Of a DNA stretch of 64,000 bases, positions 1 through 15,300 are shown piece by piece. The stretch comes from Sitta carolinensis (Eukaryota > Chordata > Aves > Passeriformes > Sittidae): positions 62,001 through 126,000 of the forward strand of contig CM063299.1 of assembly GCA_032173965.1 (NCBI GenBank), in the 5' to 3' direction. The notes beneath the pieces are model-generated. The model saw only the letters and a program-made list of their open reading frames with translations. It had not been told where the DNA came from and did not search any database. Position 1 is the first letter of the stretch, and each line of letters starts with the position of its first letter. The position numbers were made by a program, and so were the translations under genes.

Positions 1-185
1 GTCACAAAGATTTCAAGCCACTTAACATTTCCTTCAGAGTCATACAGAGGAGAGAACCTTAGAGATTGGCACTCCCCTGTCAGGACAAGGGAACAAAACT
101 TTAAAATGAGGTATTCTTTTCCTGAAGTGTGGAGGTCACTGTACTTAAAGGAAGTGCATGTTTCTGACTAAGAAAATAGTCCTAC

Positions 186-375
186 CTGTCCATTAAAACC
201 AGCCCCATCAGTAGACTTGAGAAACTCATTGTAAACTTGATTGGCTCTACTGATCACCATGGCAACTGCATCCTGGTACTGAGGAGAGGAAACAGCCAGC
301 AAAGGCAAGGCAGCCAGTGGGATGTGGTCTTCACTGCTGCTGAGACAGCTCTCATCATAGCTGTAGGGATTTAGG
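186..375 (-). CDS. PITPNM3: PITPNM3 coding exon 7
   Basis: 190 nt from acceptor TTTCTAG to donor GTAGGA. It encodes [20 protein letters not shown] and then the [20 protein letters not shown] segment to GAGFNGQ, leaving in phase 0. The next exon should start with a VCLIGDCVGG-like segment and lies outside the window. Confidence 0.95.
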
Positions 376-3300
376 CTAGAAAAGGACAGGTTATCATCAG
401 GAAAACATCAAGAGGCAGCACACAGCATCAGAGAATGAGCAGCTACCAACAGAAACAGGGTTGGGCTACTGCAGTTCACAATGAGCAAACACAGGAAGGA
501 TCATTTTCTCAGAGAATTCAACTCCTTAAGAAAAACAAGGCATTACTGCTTTATTACCTTCTCAACTCTTCTGCAGGGTTTTCTGCTCTACATGAGCTTC
601 AAAGATGACCCAAAGATAACTATACTGCAACAAAAAAGACTCTAAAAGCAACCATCACCTAGGGAAGCCCCAGACACAATGAAGAGAAGTGTCTCTGCTT
701 AGAAAACCAGAAATCAAGAAAATCTGATTCTCTCCTCCCCTCACCAGAGTTCAGCAGTTAATCCTGGTTTGCTCTTGTAGAAGAGCTGACACAGGAGTAT
801 GCATTTCTCTCTCCTTTCTCTATCGTCCATTAAAAATATTTATGTCATGGAAAGTAACGTTACTTGAAAACATTCTCTCATTCAATGAGTGAATTTCAAG
901 ACTGAAAAAGCAGCTTAGGAAGAGCAGCTACTGCGGTGGATACATCCAATTAAAATGGCTTTTAAAATAAATTCATCCACTTAGAAAAGGATGAAATATC
1001 GTTGCAAGTCTTGCAATCAGCAAAAGATTAAGAATGATTCACAAAATTTCATTATGAAATATATGGGTCACAGAAAATCATTCAAAACCACAATGCATAA
1101 TCTAATGCCAGGGAATGCAAATCAACTTACCTGGAAACAAGAGAGAAAGCAGCTGAACAGATTGATGGGCAGGGAACAAGTCTCATTAAGATGTGGCCCA
1201 AAGAAGCAGGGAAATGGGCTCGGGTCACTTTCTCAAACACAGAACTGAAGGTGTTGATGTCTGCCAGCTTGCTGCTGTGGTCTCCACTTCCAGTGTCTAA
1301 TATGTTCCCCCCATGTAGGATCAAAATTAACACATGAGTTTTGCAGTTCTGGTCTTGAACTCCTTCCTGTGAGAAAAAAACGAAATAGGAAAAGAGGAAG
1401 CATTTAACAGACTTTGTTAATTTACCTGGTGTCAACATTAGCAGAGATTTTTTTTGTCTCCCACCCCCACCATGATAATTTTGTGATATCTGCTTTCACT
1501 GGAGTAGGTGGGGGCGTGTGTGAGCATGTCCCATGTTCCATTTATTTCAAGTATGTCTGAATCATATAGAGCCCACTATGCTCTGACATAAACCCTGTGC
1601 AGCACAGATGTAGGCTTCAGATCAACAAAGATTAAGACAGCTTTGTGTACATCAGAAGTTACTTTAAATACTCTGAGACTGGAGAAAAATGCCAACCTCC
1701 ACAGAGAGCGTAAGCCATCATCTATCTAGGTATCCTAGTGATTGCTTCATTTACTGGCAAGGTTAAAATCGTCCCAAGTCCAAAAAAGACAAATCTCTCT
1801 GCCAATAAAAACATTCGGCAAAAGCAGATGATACAGTTATCTCAGACTTTTGAGACTGGTCGTTTCTTATTAAAATGAAAGACACTTACTGAAAAAGTAA
1901 AAAAAAATGCATCATTGCTGATATTCAAAAAACTCACAAACAAATTTATGATATGTGAATAGGTGCATACACAGAAAATAATCTGCATGTTTTGTAGAAT
2001 AACCAAGATATTTCCTACTTGAAATTGGAAAAGCAATTCTGTTATTATCAAATTCACGACTGCTGCTGAATCTGCTCCACAAAATCTGCATTTCCAGTCA
2101 AGTACTAAGCAGACATAACAATTTCTCTTCAGAAAACTGAGTCCTATTTCCACCTAAGTATACAATGTCTAAAAATCTTGTGATGATGTTCAGTGATTGC
2201 ATGTGCACCTACTAAACAAGGGAAAAGCACGCTGAGCCATCAGATGAGTTTACAATTATATAACACAATATTAGAGTATTTTCACATGCCTACTCCTTGA
2301 AAATCAGCACAGCTTGTTTAAGGAAACAATCTCACCTCATTGTCCTCATGTATTTCAATACTGCCTTGTGCAGGGAACCTTTGTTTTCTTAAAGAGGTTC
2401 TATATAATTCACCTGAAAGGAAAAGAGCCATATTAGTCATATAAATATTTGCCTGTTACATCTTTTACAGACATCTGTGGAGGTAGGGCACATTTCTAAT
2501 TTCAAGACAGAAAGCTCTGTTCACAGGAGATCCTGTAGAGAAACAGAACGATACATGTTCAGCAGTGATTCAGAGACACTAAGCAAGTTCTGCATCTCTA
2601 GCTTTGCCTGACTCGTAACTCGTTGCTGTCTCTTCATGTGGAGAACGTCAGATCTCAAGATCCCCACAAGAAGAAAACCAGGTAAAAGGAAAACCACTGA
2701 GTGATTCAACACCCCAGGCACGAAAGGCATGGGTTTGATACATGACCAAAAAAAAAAAAAAAAAAAAGTTTGTACCCTGGATCTAGAAGAGAATTCGTAT
2801 GATCATTCCTAAACTTCTGAGATCATGAGGTAAAGTTTGAACCCATACTAAGAATCAAGCCAGGCCCTCTTTTATTTCTATTACACAGACCATTTCAAAT
2901 ATCCCTAATATTTTGCCATGTTAATTAGGGAGAGATTTAGAGGAGGGAAAAAGAGAACTTGTGTTGGCTACAAAGCATAAAGTGGTGATAGACCCAAAAG
3001 AAAGCTGCTATTTCCATTATCATGCTCTCATGAGAAATGATGCCATTTCTTGCCATCTGCTGCACTATTGCTGGCCCTTTATAATGACAAATCCATCATA
3101 AGAAATATGTTCACATGAAGGCTGTGACATATGCTTTCTATTAACAAATGAGAAAGAACACTGTAAATATAGTGCAGATGCAGTTTTGAAAACTGCACTG
3201 TTTATAGGAAAATAATGACATGCATCACTGAGCCCAATCCTGTTCTGAAAATCAGAGCATGAGACAGTTCCTGTGTTAAGTTCCACAGGTTCTTCATTGA

Positions 3301-6300
3301 ATGAGTCTTACACATACACACTCTACTAGATCTCATGTCTACTACAGAGCACAGGAGAAGAAACACACAGTGTTTAGCTGAGGATCTCTGCTCAAAATGC
3401 TCCGCAATTCCATTTACCAGACCAGGCCAGATGGGAAAAGTATGATTTCCAAAAGAGAAGTGGTTGGCACCTAGTGACAACACGTGCTTATGAATACAGC
3501 TGCAGGACTAAAGAACTGACATTTCACTGTGAACTCCAGGAAGGTAACAATGTCCCCAGAGAGAACCCTGATGGAAAGAAACACCCTGGTTAGCACCACA
3601 CACTTCTGTAAGTCAATTCCTGCTCTTCAACAAGCAATGCAAAAGCATAGAAAGACCAAAAGCAGAGCCACATGTAAATACACTCACAAAGTTGGGCACC
3701 AGCAGCAAAGGAACCCTAGCAATGCCAGGCTTGGCACTACTTTTCATTCTTACAGCACTCAGCAATTTCAACAGCAACACTTCTTGCACCTCCCTAAGTG
3801 GAGATGGGGGAAGGAAGTGCAGAGCACAAAGCCCTGAAGGCTCCTTGGCTCCAAATGGAGTCCTGTTGTACTGTCCTGTGTGAGCTACTGTGTACACCAG
3901 CACCTTCACCCTCCAGTGCTCCACCTCTCCAGCCAGCACCGTAAGGCACTAATGTCACAGGCGCTTTCCTGGTATATTATAATAATCCATGTTAAAAATA
4001 ATTAAATTTAGAAGTCATGATCCCTCCACATGCATTTCTCTTCTTGGTGTAACATACCACAAGGCCTGTGCTAGTTAATAAGTGCTATTACTATCTCTAA
4101 TTGTTGAATAGCTTTGGTACAAAGAAAAATGAGAACAACTCACGTTGTTTTTCCTGTAGAAAGCCAGATGAGCAAAATGCAGACTCTTCACCTGCAAAAG
4201 AAAGAAATCACAATGTAAATTAAAATTGCTCTACATGACCATCAAGTTCTTTACTTTTTCTCATGTGTTGCTGTAAATATTTTGCAACTGACTTCTACTA
4301 CACTGATTTCCAAAATCCCCATTGGATTCCACAGGTATAGATCAGCACATAACACACTTGACAACTGCTGGAATCTGTTAATCAAAATGGTTATGCTAGA
4401 AGCTAGATTTTACTCTTCATTTCAAGGAAGGTATCATAAGCAATGAAACTTATAGGTAGGGAGGAATCTATTTGATAGAGGAATATAAGTAGGAATCCAT
4501 TTGATAACTTGTAGCGTTAGCTACTGAATCTCTTAATAACTAAGAACTGGCATAACTTACCTAGCAAGGAAACCCAGATTCTTATTACAAATATTTAATT
4601 AGCTGCTGTTTAAAAAATATTTCTGTCCTTCCACTTCCTCTGACAGTTTACCCATCCAAGGAAAGTTGCAAGTACTCAGATCTAAATACAAACCCCTAAT
4701 ACACAGAGACATAAGGCCATGGGAATAAAGGCCCTTCCTAGAGAGAAAGTGCTCCTACACCACTCTGGCCACTACTACCATGGAGGGTAAACACTTCTGC
4801 CATCATTTGACCATGACAAAACTCAAAGGTATCAGCCTACCTCTACCCTCAGAGCTGGGATGAGAACATGGGTCTCTCCATCCCTGCTCTAGGTTCTTTC
4901 TTCAGAGGCCCAGGCAACATTTACTTTTATTCCCAGAACCTACCTTCTGCTTGAGTACATTCACACGTGCAAAGGACACAGAACTCTGCTCCTGGGGCAC
5001 AGCCTGACTCAACAACAGAGGCAACATTTTGTGGCACGTGTTTGGCATCAAAGAACAGAATAGCAATGACAAGGACCAGGGAAGTTGGTGGCCCTCCATG
5101 ATATGTGAACAGAACTGCATGTGCTGCTGTGCTGCACTGATTTTCTTGCACTGAATGAAAGCTTCTGCCTAGTGCCTAAGAAGACTCTAAAACTTGTCGG
5201 CATTGTGTCTCAATCTCATGAATTAAAAATGCTGTTAAGCTAAATCCAACTAGGATTAATACATAAAGAATAATAGTAATTAACATCAGAGGTTTAACCC
5301 CTCTGATGGATGCAGCAGTACCAAGTAAGAGCTCTGTGACTATTCTCTATTTTTTCATGTGCTCCAAATATCATAGTTGACAATTTGGTTTTGAAGGGAA
5401 TAAACAGGACAGAAAAAAATTACAGGTTTTTAATATACAGCAAAGAAATCTGCTTTGGTGCATTCTTTGTGCTTGCAGTACACTGTTGTACCTTACCTTT
5501 GAGGAATGAAAATCATTTGAATTAGCTATTTCCACATTTCACATACAATCTCTTTCATTTTTAGTTCCTTGCCAGGACAATTCACAGACTGTTGTTCTGC
5601 CAAAGAGGTTGGGTCACAACTGTTACCTGCTTTAAGATTATTAGGGGAGAAATATTAACTGCAATAGCTCATAGAGAGAGTCACTGTTGGGGCAAAGCAG
5701 CCATCAGTCACTCCCTTGGGAACAACATGCGAAGCTCACAGTGAGAGCTAAAGGCAAAAAGCAGACCTCCATGCCCAGAGCACAGACCAGCCTTCTGAAG
5801 TGCTTGTATACACAATTCCACAAAGAACAACATATAAAACAATGGGCTTCATGAAGAAAATCCCTTCCCATGGCAGCTTTAATGGCTGTGCAGATAGAAA
5901 CTCTTCATCACAAAAGAACAACTCTCAATAGAAACTGAAGACACATCCACTACAGAATGAAAATTAATTTTTATTTGGTAGGCTTAAGAAACTGACAGTT
6001 ATTTTTTTATTTTTCATAACACAGTAAATTTAACATATTCTGAACAAATGCCACTTTTCTGTTCCAGAACTGAAGGATGATCTGCAATTACTCTCATTTT
6101 CATGCTACTAAAAAAAAATAAAATAAGAAAAAAAATCAGGAAGGTGTTTTTAGGGCAGTGTTAAAAATAGAAGCCACCTTATTTTCCCACAAAAGACTGG
6201 TAACACCAGTAGAAACAACTATACCTATTCTTCAGAGAAAGCACCTGCAGGTAAAAATAAGAGTCACAAAGTTACCTTTAGTGTCATGCTGTGGTACATA

Positions 6301-9300
6301 GCCATTACAGATACATTACATTTGCAGACAGTAGCCATTACACATCCATGTGGCTGTGCTCCTGAGATGTCAGAGGGCATTTTGTACAATTCTTGACTCT
6401 TGCTTTGCTCTCGCCTGGGACTACATCAATAATGGGTTCAGCATTAGAGGATAGCACAACAGAGCAGAGTAATGTGCCTCAGCACCAAGGACATACCAGG
6501 GGAATTGTTCTCTTCTTTCTTCCCTCACACATCCAATCTTGCAATACTGGCCAAAAAAAGGCACCAGCAAGCTTTGTGGTATATATGATTTTCTGCATTC
6601 TAATAATCTGAATTCACGTAACAACATAACCATACCATTAGAACAAACAACATTGATGCTCCTCTTTAGAACATGACTTTCACCTCAGCAAGAATCCTGT
6701 GAAAATTAACTTCTGAAGAGAAGAATCTGTTAAGTATTTTTTAAAATGCCGTAGCAAATGTAACACTAGTGTGAGCACAAGTATGTCAGACTTGGGAAAA
6801 CAGAGGGAAAGGAAAGGAGGCCATACACCTACAGATGGCATGATCCTCTCCATGGGAATGGCAGCCAGGGAAACTCTAGGCCCAATGAAAATGATGCAAG
6901 AACACATGCTGATTTCAGCATGTGCACTGGATCTCAATACAGATTAAAAAATGCAAGGAAAATCAAAATTTTAATAGAGATTAGAGCTGCAAGGAAAGCA
7001 TAGCTCTCTGCAGCAAGTCTCAGCTCTCAGCTAAAAAATATCTTAGCAGGTAGATTAAGCTTCCTCCTGTTTATTTTTGCATTCATTTTCTAAGCTGTAT
7101 TCTAGAAAATACAAAATTAAATCACAAAATTAAATGACTGAAGTTGCACAACACTAGTAACCTTCCCTACTATAAACTGCCAACAGTGGTGATTTGCAGA
7201 AATCCAATCCACTGCTTCTCTCTAAAACCTGCAGCTAGAAGTAAAATATGTTCTTTATATGAGCTACCTGATGTGTTTTGGAATGCTGATGACTATTGTA
7301 GTTTCCATCCTTTCTTTCCACTGTTCACTAAGCCAAATTTTCTGTTTGCCACTCTTCATATTAATAGGCAGCAGCAGATGCTATTGCAATAAATTTAATA
7401 GCAGCATAAACACTACAGTCAGCTATGTAAAAACATGGCTTAATTATTTATGTGACTCCAGGAGGGCATGACGAGGAGGAGTAGATCACATGCTGCTGGA
7501 GGAAAGGAAGAGAGCAGTTTGTTTACACAGAACATTCACTGTGGACAAAATTAGGCAAGGCAGCCCTCAGAGGAGAGAGACAGAGGGAGAAACACTAGTA
7601 CAAGGCGAAACTCACTAGAGCAGTCAGTTCAGCAGCAGGGTGTAAAGATTTTCCTGTTATATTGAGTGTTTTGACTATTGTATAAATGTTGGTGAACCTC
7701 TGAGTGCATGGCAGGTGTAACAAAAGAGACTGAAAGAATGAGCCAATGAAAAATGAGACCCGACGAACTCACTGAAGATACCCCAGTCTGCAGCAGTCTT
7801 GCACTGGTTCCCTGTGGGAGTTCAATGGATCCACCTCGACACAGCTCATCATGTCAGGCACTATGGGGTAAGTACCCACATCACAACTGACAAGTTGCTC
7901 AACAAAACGTCTAAACCGTGAAATGCAAAAAAAATTAAACATTCCCATTAAAGTAGAGAATGTTAATTCACACCCAATTTAGTATATCTGAAATATTTTC
8001 TTTTTATTGCCTTGACTTAGTAATTCACTTTTTTTAAAAAAAAACATTAGAATTGCAAAAATCAACAAAACAAGACCAACACAGAACTATGCATAATTAT
8101 TTTATACACAGGAAAGAATCAAGTGAGAAATAAATATACAAATTTCCCATTATTATACAAATTATACATTTGGGAAATTATACAAATATACAAATTATAT
8201 AATGAAGAAGAATGAGAGAAAAAAAATCTAATTTTGCCTGAAAAAATTGATCTTAGAGATCAAATTAACACCTGTGTTTCTGTCATGCTTTGCAGTTAAC
8301 TCAGGGCTGACTGCTAGCACCTTAGCACTGCTCCTTGCAAAAACTGCATTTACCCATTGCACAGAGAGCTGAAAGCTCTGCTTTGCTCCTAACCAAGCAC
8401 CACATGCATACGTTTAAACACTGTACAGCCTTTTTCAGTGACTTAAATTGGGATTAATTCTATTTCACAAGGAACAATAGACAGTTTGCAGAAAGACTAC
8501 CAAGTCTTTCTCCTTCCGCAAAAACATCAACCTGAAGAATGTTGTAGCTGAACCTTCCTCTTGCATGTAAGACATGTACCTATTGTCCAACAACCCAGCT
8601 GGATATTTGATGAAGTAAAATCTTCTGAAGTTGATTAACTACTTCTCCCTCGCAGTAATGCTTCTCCATAATACTGGACAAGTTATGCTCTTAATTTGAT
8701 GGAAAGATAAAGCAATACTGTTCTGCAGCCAAATTAAAAACTGTTTATGTCCTACAAAGTAATAAAATAACAACTACTTCCTCATTCACTTTCCTATCTC
8801 TACTGGCCTGTACAGAGCAAGATCATGCTAAATTTTTGCAGCAGCTGTCAGTGTATCCTACCCTTCTGTCTGGTATTCTCTTACCTTGTGCATGACTTTG
8901 GCCTAACCAGAAATTCAAGAAGTCTGGGACAAGACGAAGGCATTTTCCTACATGCTTAATGCTCTGGAATGCCCAATACAATTTCTGGGAGCTTAGTGCA
9001 CTCTGAAAAGCTTCTCCTGGTGCAGTCTGCTCAAAACAAAACCAGACCTTCTCAAAACAGAAGAATCACTGTCATGGAGTTAAGTCTTTCTAGCAGCCTT
9101 GTGCACACACATGAATTCCAAGCTGCCATGTTGTCATACAGCTCAGCTTTCCGTAGGTCCTGAGGAGCAGGAGGTTGGACTTGATCCTTAAGGGTCCCTT
9201 GCAATTTCAGATATTCTATGATTTTATAAATTACCTTACTCCACATATGTATATCAAACTTAATCTTAACCACAAACATTATTCTAGTCTTGCAGTACTG

Positions 9301-12300
9301 TTCAGTGCCTTGTGGATATTATGACAAGAGAACAGAAAGAGCAGTTGAAGGAATGAATAAGAAATTGTCCCTGACACTCTTAGAAGCTGGCTGCTGAACA
9401 TATAAACCAGCCTTTTTTTTTTTTACCCTGGTCTAGATGGGGAAAAATGAGATCCAAAAGACATGACACTGAGAGGAAAAAAAAAAAAAAACATCACTCA
9501 GTGATGCATTTACTGCACTTGAAATCTCAGGAAATATTTTTTAAAAGGGAAGTTAGAAAGAACAGCTAGAGTAGTGGGGAGTCATAGTGCATGTCATGAA
9601 TTCAGCAGCACTTTATGGTCTGCTGAGAAACACAAAGATTGTAATTTAAAAAAAATATCAGTAGAAATCAAAAACCTCAATCCTAGGTGGTGCAGAAAGG
9701 GAAGGAATTGCAGGTGTCCATACACAGACCAAATACAACTTGCACAACAGTAGCATCTCCCAGCTCCAAAACACTATCTTGTAATGGGGTGATATGAAGA
9801 ACAAGTTTGAACTAATTCAGCAATTCAAATGACTCCCAGAAAGAAAGCAATGTCGCTCTCAGCACCATTTTCCAGATAGACAATCAATTTGTTAGAAGGT
9901 GAAAATATCTGTGTAACCTAGTCTTGTGCAACGGGACAAAGAAAGGCCTTTCACTCACCTGATATGAAAATTTCCAGTTGTGAAAGCTGATCATGTCCAA
10001 ATATTTTGCTGGTAACCAGTAAAGCAATCCATCAGTCTGTATGTGTGGCATATGAAGCACAGGAAAAGTGAATTTCACAGGCATTTTACAGTCAATTATG
10101 TTTTAAACAACTAAAAATTAAATCGTATTTGTAGAATATATCTGAAAATTCATCCTAATTTGAAGCATTTTAATTCAATTAACTGGACTTGCAGAGTAGA
10201 ATAGTAGCATGTTGCTGACAAAATTGACTAATGGCTCTTAAAATTTAATTAGGGTGTATTAAATAAATGGTCATCATCTGTGGCAAGCTTTATTAGACAA
10301 ATTACATTGTTATTACTTCGCTTGCTTATTTTCTACAAAAATATGAAATATGGCCTCCTTTTTTCTTTTTTAATAATTTTTAAAACAAAGAAACAGTCAA
10401 GATTCATTGGAGCTTTGCCTGTTTCACTTTTTTTGTGTGTGCATGCGTGGGTTTCTGTAACATTTACATTTTGGACGATGCAGGCTGAGCTGGCAAGGAA
10501 GATGGCCAGCCTGGCTGATCAGAGAGCTTTGGCTTGAACTCAGGGGAAAAAAGAGAGCACATCACCTTTGAAAGAAGGGTGGTTCAACTGGGCAGGACTG
10601 CGGGGCTCCTGGGAGGTTACACAGGGAGACACCTGGAAGGGCTAAAGCCCAACTAGAACTTAGTCTTAAAACCACTGCTATAAAAGACAATATAAAATAC
10701 TTTTTACAAATATATCAGTCATAAAAAGAGGGCCAAGGAGAATCTCTGTCCTTCACTGGGCGCAGAAGGAAACACTGTGACAAATATTGTGACCCAGGGC
10801 CAAGGGAAAGAAGCCTACTTCTGGCAGGACTTGTATCCTTGGATAATAGCCAGGCTGATTTTTCTCTTCAGCAGGCCAGTGGGCATTCAGTGGAAGGACA
10901 AGAAAGAACGGCTTTAAACTGGGAGTTTAGTTTGGGTATTAGAAAGAAATTAATGCCTGCGAGGGTGGGCAGGCCCTGGCACAGGGTGCCCAGAGCAGCT
11001 GGGGCTGCCCCTGGATCCCTGGCAGTGCCCCAGGCCAGGCTGGATGGGGCTGGGAGCCCCTGGGACAGAGGGAGGGGTCCCTGCCCATGGCAGGGAGTTG
11101 GAATGAGATGGGCTTTAAGGTCCCTTCCAGCCCAAATCACTCTATGATTAATTACACCCTCTAGTGAAAGACAGAAATTATGTGCTCCTGAGAACCATGA
11201 GTTGTGCAAGAATGCACAGTCAAAAAAAAATCAGAGACTGGACACACCGAGTTTCAGATGTCATCTAATTATGTCACATATTGCAAAGATGTATATTTCT
11301 TTGCTTTAAAAGAAATAACCAAACAAAAACATGCCAATTACCTATTTTCCTACAACTACACCATAAACTCACATTACTGCAAATATCTAGCTACTGTGAT
11401 TTTAATACCTAACCTAAACCAACCATTTCAACCTTCCTACTCATACATCCATGTTCCTGAAGATTATCTTCACATCTCTCTAAATTTCTAAAGGAAGCTT
11501 TTGTAGGAAAAAGCTATCCTCAGACTAGAAAGATGTGTGAGCACTTTCTCTTCACTGCTAAACCAACTTTCCTCCAAGATGTCTTTCACCATTGCTAAAG
11601 ACAAAAGCTCTCCTTCTACCTGTGTCAAGGACAGTAAGTAAACCTGACATTTACAATCCATTATTATCACACTACTAAGTAACTAAAACCAGTGTGTTGG
11701 GGCAAATTGACAAAGGAAATTGATGAAGATCACATTAAGATCTCAAGCTTGACATTTGCTAAATTTTGAATTCTTGGCTTTGCAAACTTTGTTCTTATAT
11801 TCAGCAACTGTAATGAAATATAACCTGTCCTATCATTTCTGGTAAAATGGCCAAGAATCAGAGCTGTCCGGTAATAGTTGTTGGTTCATTGAGGACAGGC
11901 AGAAAACCAGACAGTCGCAGAAAAAAACAGAAGGTCAATAAAAGAAAAACTTCCAGGCTTGTATATTTTATTAGATCTGATAAAAAAAGGGTCCGATGTT
12001 GCAATGCAGCTTGCACAAAATTATACAGTTTTGTCTATGTTAATGATCCAGAAAATGCCAACTGCTTCTGCTCACCAGTTAGGAAGGCAGAAGTAAACAG
12101 AATTCCCTAGCATGGAAGTTACCAGCTCAGAAGGGCAGTCTGATCTACTAAAGCTGCAGAACAACTCACCCCTTTTGTTCCTGTTGCTCATTGTAATTAA
12201 AGCTGGTTCACGTCCATGGTCAGCTGGCAAAGCCCAGGCACCGAGCTGCACTGCCCGTTCCTTGGCAGCTTCATGTTTCTTCTACTCTTTAGAAAAATAA

Positions 12301-15300
12301 AATGAACTGAGGGAAGGGGCGGAAAGAGGTGACAAAATGAAGGCTGAAGAGCTGAAAAGCCTGCTGGCTGTATATGGAGACTGAATCATAACAATACAGA
12401 TAAACTCCAACTGCACTGGCAAGCATTTATTATCTCCCTAAGGAGCTCTGTGGTTCTTCATTCATTTGAGATGATTCTAGAGTCTCTCATATTTTAATTT
12501 GTGTGTGTGAGAGAAAAGAAAAAAAGAAATGTTTTGCTAAACTCTTAAAACACTTTCCAGCTCTCAAGCTCACATTTACAAAAGGCCTACATAACAAGGG
12601 ATAGCAAGTGAGGGAGAGAGAATATCCCTAGTATTCACATATTTGAAGACCTTATTTGAAGTCTTAAGCAGGTTTGGTCTCAAACAAACATGTCTTGACC
12701 TCATGGATAATGCATACTCCAGCATTTTTTTCCTCAGGATTTCACCCTTTGAAATGCTGACATGAGTGTAAGTTTACATGTCAATTACTAGATTGAATTG
12801 AATTACATTTTTTTTTTCTGTAACAAGTATTTGCCTGGTTTGTAAGTTAATATGCAAAGAAATCTCATTTCCCACCATAAAAACCTCAAGTAATACAACA
12901 TAAAGCATATACTAAATTCAAAGTATATGAAAAGTCTCCTTCATCTTAGCTCAACTTACCTTCACTGCACTATACAAATACAAGACAGCAATAACTTCAA
13001 ACTTAGAGACACTGACAATATATATTTAAAGTAAGGATATGATCTCAAGATAGTCAGAGGACTGAAAACCACCAGGCTGAATTTGCTCCTAGTGGTGAGT
13101 ACATGCAGTTTCCCTTAATGTAATGGACAGAATACTCTGCACCAGGACTGAATTTAAATGCATAACTATGATGTGTGAAAATGCTGTTGCTCTACAACAA
13201 GAAAGGCATCAGCATCAACATAATTTATGCTGTTGTATGAATTTTTAATTCAGCTTGATTGCTGTTTGTGTTATTTTCTGTATTTAGCAAGGGTGCATCA
13301 AAGAAGATTTCTGTCAGTGTGCTTTACAGACAGCACTCTGCTTTCTTTTGCACTGCTGAAACAGCGAATCACATTCTGGCTTAACGAGATAGAGTCCATG
13401 TAATACTGGCTCAGACTTGTACTAGCCCAGTTCTCAACAACTTCAGTCCTTGCCTGACACCTCTGCTAAGAGCAGCCAAGCTCTGCACAATGAACTGTGA
13501 CCCAAGAGCACAGTGGAAGCACAAGTGACGCAGTATCAGAATGCAGAGACATCTTGGCATCGGTCAATTCGCTGGCTGTTCTGAGTCAGCTATGCTGGTT
13601 CTGAAGCTCCTAACAGGTGTGAACGGAAATGAAGAAAGGAAAAGAACAGATAAAAATTATTTCTTTTGCCAAACATCACAGAGCATTAGCTTAAATAAAA
13701 ATAGAACCCGTTTGTAGGAAGAAGGAAGGAGTGTAACTCAGAGGCCAGCTTCCTTTGGTTTTGCACACACCTCCCATAAACCCTGGGCCTTGCATTATCC
13801 AGCTGCACAGTGCACAAAACCCCACTCGTTATCAGCCTTGTTTCTGAACAGCAGAAACCCTTAAAAGCAATCTCTTATAACTCTTTCCTTAGTGTCCAAC
13901 ATGAAGGGAACTGTGGAAGAAAAAGCTAAACAAACCCAGCAACAGCCCCATTCTAAAATGCCAGGCAGGGGAGAAGTAAAGAAACTTCAGCAAGAATTCA
14001 AGGATAAATGGTTCTTGGCTAGTTATATAGAAGACTAACTCATAATTGATATAATAATGTATAATTTTTTCTTGGAACTCTATAGAATAGATAATGCCAT
14101 ATTTACAACAGGTATAACATCTATAGTATATCTTCAAAAATTGCCATTGAATCGCTGAACAAGTTAGCAAGTAACATAAATGAGGCCTTGATACGTTAAA
14201 AGCAAATGCAAAACTGACTTTTTTTTTCTCTATTTACCTATTTAACAATTGTAAACACGCTGTGTGTATTTTGTCTACCTGTTGGTTAAGTACTATAAAA
14301 ACAAATCATTCTCACCATAGGTAATCAAGAAGTCTGTGACTCAGATAAGTACTACTTTTATATATACCTGTTTACTTAAATAAACCTGTTAACAGGTATT
14401 TTCAGGATTGACCACATGTAGAAAATCCATAAAGACAAGCCTCCTAAAATGGACGAGTTTATTAAATTCTTTTTAAAGCTAGGTTAATTAACAAGCACCA
14501 TTATGCCTAAGCCCCATATCACTGATGGAGAAGTTAGGTCTTTCTCTTTCCCTGAAGTCAATTTTCAAACCACTAGGCAATTTAGGAGCCAAAGTAACAA
14601 TAACACTGCTCAGGCCTTTATCGTAAGTCCCAAATCCATACTGGTGTATCAGTGCTCATTTCCCACTCCTTTCAGTGGTACATAGTTACATACATATTAC
14701 ATAAAGATGGCCCCAAATACACCTGAAACTATGTGTTCCCATAGAAATTCCAGATAAGGATTTGTTGACTTGAAGGAGCAAAATAACCTGGTGACAACAA
14801 GAAGTCTCTCATACGTTGAATACAAGAAAAGTAAGTTTTAGCCTTGTAATCTATCTTAGTTGTTCAGCTAAGTCCAACGCTGACTTCCTACTGAAGCCAG
14901 TAACTTTGTATTACGTGGTCCACCAAAGTTTTTTTCCTGAAAGGGATCACTGCAATTCATTTTTCAGCACTAAAATGCTACTTACATATCTACGTAAATC
15001 TTTTAACTATGGGATGCTGTAAAATGACATCACTTCTGTACCTAAAAAGCAATTGCTTCAGTAGTCAGATGTTCTTGTTAACTCTTAAGCATTATGTAAT
15101 ACAAGCTAAACATTACCTTGATTTTCTTCAAGCTTCCCAATTGTTTCTATCTGCTCAACAAGGTCATTTGAGTTCCACTGGCTCATGCCTATGAGAATAG
15201 CATTTTTTCCTTCCACCATCTCTTCTGTAAGAAGAAAAAGAATAGAATAAATTGCTGTGACAAACAAGAGAAAAAGGACAGGTTGCGAACTAGCAATCGA

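Larger units (their letters stand above)
4192..15116 (-). other. PITPNM3 intron 3 (10.9 kb)
   Basis: No additional exon is supportable here. It holds two CR1 LINE copies (9164-9228 and about 10480-11151). The remainder is AT-rich unique sequence with scattered short ORFs showing no recognisable protein. Confidence 0.8.

Noticed and set aside
11847..12110. 87-codon plus-strand ORF with basic and Cys-rich sequence
   Set aside because: Lies in PITPNM3 intron 3; no match I recognise, and no splice or repeat context supporting a gene.
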